A stretch of DNA of 64,000 nt, taken from the NCBI RefSeq assembly GCF_014698505.1, contig NZ_JACJTD010000014.1, forward strand, positions 103,670 to 167,669, in the 5' to 3' direction. The notes beneath the pieces are model-generated. The model had not been told where the DNA came from. It saw only the letters and a list, made by a program, of their open reading frames with translations, and did no database searches. The translations under genes and the position numbers were made by a program. Positions 61,710 to 64,000 of the stretch are shown in pieces (within the stretch, counting starts at the first letter, position 1; the number at the start of each line of letters is the position of its first letter). The stretch is from Nostoc foliaceum FACHB-393 (GTDB lineage: Bacteria > Cyanobacteriota > Cyanobacteriia > Cyanobacteriales > Nostocaceae).

Positions 61710-62813
61710 TTAGTCATTAGGAATCACTGCACTCGGTCGCAGCCAGTAGTTAAACTCTGGTGCAGTAAATGCTTGGCGGATTTCTTTTCGTTCCTGATTC
61801 AAAACCATCGGACGCTGTACATCAGCAAGAAACTGCACATCATAAAGTTCTTGACAGCCTGTAATGAAATTCAACATCCCCACCTGCTGCCCATTTCGTA
61901 AATCCACGACTGCCACACCACAAAGTAACTGCTCAAAGCGTTGGGTAATAGGCAACCCTCCGAAAATATGCCGTTCCCGAATCTGGCAAAGTCCCACTAG
62001 GGCGTAATACCCTACGCAGCACAACCCCCGCAGAAATCCAGGCAGTACGCAGACTACTTGTTTGTCTCCTGATTCTGGATGAATGCGCCATACTTCCCCA
62101 GCGCCAGAGTTGAGCAGCCACAAAAACCCGTCATGCCAAATTGGGGAATGGGGCATTGATAATCCATCTAAAATAATTTCATTGCTCTCCACTTCCATCA
62201 CGACCCCACCGTTGGCTTTCCCCGGTCGCCATCCCCCAACGGTATCTGTCGCACCGAGGGCAGTTACATACTTGGGGTTGCCATCCACCATCGCTAACCC
62301 ATTAAGATGGCAACGGTCTTCTGGTACTACTTGGGAAATAAATTTGGGATGCCAGCGCGGTACAAAGCTAAAGTCTGGACTCAATGTAGAAAGACAAGAA
62401 AAGCGGGTGTTGACAATCCACAGCCCTTCCCTGCCGAATTCCATGTCGTGAATGTTGAGGTCGCCTGTGAAGTATGCCATCCGTGGTAGGTAGAGGGCAT
62501 CATAGCGTCCGGGTTGGTCTTCTAAAAACTCATAAGCTAATGCAGGGGCATTGGCTAATAAACAGACTTCGTGATGGCTAGCTACTGCCAGACGTGAACC
62601 ATGAACTGCCAACCCCATTGGTTTAGAAAATTGGCGTAACAGCATGGTAATTTGTTGTCCATTCCAGCCCAAAACTGCTAGTTTTCCAGCTTGGTAGGTG
62701 GTGATAGCAATGGAGCCTCTGGCTTGACTTAGCCAAGAGATAAATCCCTGATCGGCATCACACTTAATTAAGTTATTCTCTTCTGGGGCAGTAGTGCTAA
62801 AGGTGGATAACAT
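61710..62813 (-). CDS. TIGR03032-family beta-propeller-like protein
   Basis: A 367-residue protein of the TIGR03032 type. The opening FISWLSQARGSIAITTYQAG and the later AVHGSRLAVASHHEV, DIEFGREGLWIVNTRFSCL and DGFLWLLNSGAGEVW blocks are characteristic, and repeated beta-strand blocks suggest a propeller fold. No catalytic motif is seen. It lies 65 bp upstream of the RTX gene, on the same strand, and may be co-transcribed with it. Members of this family often neighbour RTX or other secreted proteins, but a shared role is only inferred. Confidence 0.8.
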   Translation of the reverse strand: MLSTFSTTAPEENNLIKCDADQGFISWLSQARGSIAITTYQAGKLAVLGWNGQQITMLLRQFSKPMGLAVHGSRLAVASHHEVCLLANAPALAYEFLEDQPGRYDALYLPRMAYFTGDLNIHDMEFGREGLWIVNTRFSCLSTLSPDFSFVPRWHPKFISQVVPEDRCHLNGLAMVDGNPKYVTALGATDTVGGWRPGKANGGVVMEVESNEIILDGLSMPHSPIWHDGFLWLLNSGAGEVWRIHPESGDKQVVCVLPGFLRGLCCVGYYALVGLCQIRERHIFGGLPITQRFEQLLCGVAVVDLRNGQQVGMLNFITGCQELYDVQFLADVQRPMVLNQERKEIRQAFTAPEFNYWLRPSAVIPND

Positions 62814-63439
62814 AAATCAGTTGAATTAAATTTCAAATTTAGTTGGGGAAATTTGGACTTAGTTGAGTAAAAAAATAGTCAGTGGCTCTAAACCTTGAAG
62901 TTGACCGATAAATCTGTCACTACAAACCTTTCAGAATTAATGACACAGACTACTAGGCAGGCAATCATTGCCAATAAACAAACCTGTATCAGAAACAGAA
63001 CCCAAAGGAATTGCCCCAGATAACAGGTCACATCGTCATAAAGCTGCACTGTGTAAACTTTGCAGACATTTTGAGCTTAGTTTTTTTATAACGTCCTAGT
63101 GGTAAATCTTATTTTGTAAACTGTTGTTATAATAAAGACTATTTAGATAAAAAAAATCTGTATATATACTGGATATAAAATTTGGTTAAAACTTTAATAA
63201 TTTGTAACCTGGGTCAGCAGGTTTTCTTTGTATAGCCATGAGAGTAGTCGTTAGGTTTAAGAAAATGCGTAGGCGTAGCCCATCGTCAATATGGCCAGTC
63301 TCTGGATTAAATATTTAAACTAAATACGTGTAAATGCGATTACTTTGCTCGAAACCAGTATAGATGAAAGTAGCAAGGCTGACACAAACCGTCAAGCAAC
63401 GCCTAAAATTACTGCTAAAAAAGGATTATAAAAATAAAA
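62814..63439. other. intergenic region with Nostoc repeat word
   Basis: AT-rich. GTAGGCGTAGCCCATCGTC near 63267 is a common Nostoc repeat word. An ATG at 63364 opens 28 codons (MKVARLTQTVKQRLKLL) that stop just inside the cysC relic, in another frame. No functional gene is seen. Confidence 0.45.
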
Positions 63440-63885
63440 TTGCTATTTGACCCGAAAGTACCCAAAAAAGCTTTTTTGGGTGTGCCATTTGAAGTGTACG
63501 ACGGAGGTAAGATAAGACAACCAGAGTCTGGTGTAACAGTATGGTTAACTGGTCTGAGTGGTGCAGGTAAAACTACTATCTGTCAATTCGTAGAAAATAA
63601 ATTACGGATGCAGGGATACAGAGTTGAAGTTCTCGATGGTGATGCAGTACGTCAAAACCTATGCAAAGGGTTGGGTTTCAGTAAAGAGGATGAGAAGAGA
63701 ATATTCGGCGTATTGGCTTTGTGGCTCACCTTCTTGCCAGAAATAATGTAATTGTAATAGTTTCTGCCATTTCACCGTACCGTGAAATTCGGGAAGAAGT
63801 GCGCCAAACTATTCCGCATTTCATTGAAGTTTATGTCAATGCATCATTAGAAGTTTGTGAACAGCGAGACGTAATACCAATTTAA
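63440..63885 (+). pseudogene. cysC: broken adenylylsulfate kinase gene
   Basis: APS kinase makes PAPS from APS. The first part reads TVWLTGLSGAGKTT (Walker A), then VLDGDAVRQNLCKGLGFSKED, all as in CysC. Near 63690 the frame shifts: the following [23 protein letters not shown] block, then [14 protein letters not shown] and [16 protein letters not shown], lie in another frame. After QRDV, where the active enzyme continues with KGLYAKAR, the frame runs into TAATACCAATTT-type repeat sequence and stops at 63885. Start codon would be a TTG, with no clear ribosome site. It is a pseudogene with two lesions. Confidence 0.88.
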
Positions 63886-64000
63886 TGTGAAGCTGCATAG
63901 AAAAGAGCTTCGAGAATAAAGTTATAAGAAGAGATAGATATTACCTGCTCCAGTGTAAGTTGCTCGAATATTTCTTGGATGCGATGCCTACGGCGGGCTA
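63874..64000. repeat. dispersed Nostoc repeat at the end of the cysC relic
   Basis: Begins with TAATACCAATTTAATGTGAA and ends with GCGATGCCTACGGCGGGCTA at the window edge; both are recurrent Nostoc intergenic words. It interrupts the cysC C-terminal region, so it is probably the inserted element (a MITE-like sequence). It runs beyond the window. Confidence 0.55.

Overview
The window is chromosomal DNA from a heterocyst-type filamentous cyanobacterium, most like Nostoc or a close relative. This rests on many GCGATCGC (HIP1) octamers, heptanucleotide tandem repeats between genes, photosystem I genes (psaB, psaM), a valyl-tRNA synthetase carrying the cyanobacterial CAAD membrane domain, a Ser/Thr kinase fused to an FGE-sulfatase domain, a PEP-CTERM protein and many cyanobacteria-specific hypotheticals. 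All calls come from reading the sequence and from family knowledge; no search was run.

Layout. 1-6.7 kb: the 3' part of a HopA1-family gene, exonuclease III, a family-4 glycosyltransferase, a zinc-ribbon miniprotein, a zinc alcohol dehydrogenase, and a cupin / small ORF / inactive-looking M24 operon. 7-9.4 kb: a solitary psaB with no psaA. 9.6-17.5 kb: ClC channel, a 45-codon hflX fragment, isoaspartyl peptidase, an ATP-grasp enzyme, a second glycosyltransferase closely similar to the first, and a PotC-type permease without partners. 17.8-24.3 kb: kinase-FGE fusion, PEP-CTERM protein, CrtH/CrtO-like oxidoreductase and a His-box hydroxylase-like membrane protein. 25-31 kb: a phosphorelay cluster (GAF kinase, five-PAS hybrid kinase, single-domain regulator). 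31.5-39.4 kb: housekeeping genes (BioD-like/DRTGG, DprA-like, MAPEG, YajQ, GST, TPR, D-ribulose kinase) plus psaM, a gene only 43 codons long.

39.6-45 kb is an accessory, AT-rich minus-strand operon: GNAT-PIN-PUA-like fusion, ASCH protein, McrB and McrC. It looks like an extended McrBC-type defence locus. 45.4-52.5 kb returns to core genes: dienelactone hydrolase, a GlcNAc-kinase/AmpG-like pair suggesting cell-wall sugar recycling, a GxxExxY protein and valS.

52.7-55.3 kb is the best candidate for an undescribed system. It is a compact minus-strand operon of a 115-aa signal/leader-bearing peptide, a radical SAM/SPASM maturase and a protein with an HxD...H pattern like Fe(II)/2-oxoglutarate oxygenases. 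I read it as a RiPP pathway. It is bordered by a decayed transposase end and a small membrane protein. 56.9-61.6 kb is a 1579-aa secreted RTX/cadherin-like repeat protein with three nested DNA repeat arrays (165, 393 and 324 bp periods), followed by a TIGR03032-family protein. The window ends in a cysC pseudogene broken by a frameshift and by a dispersed repeat at its 3' end.
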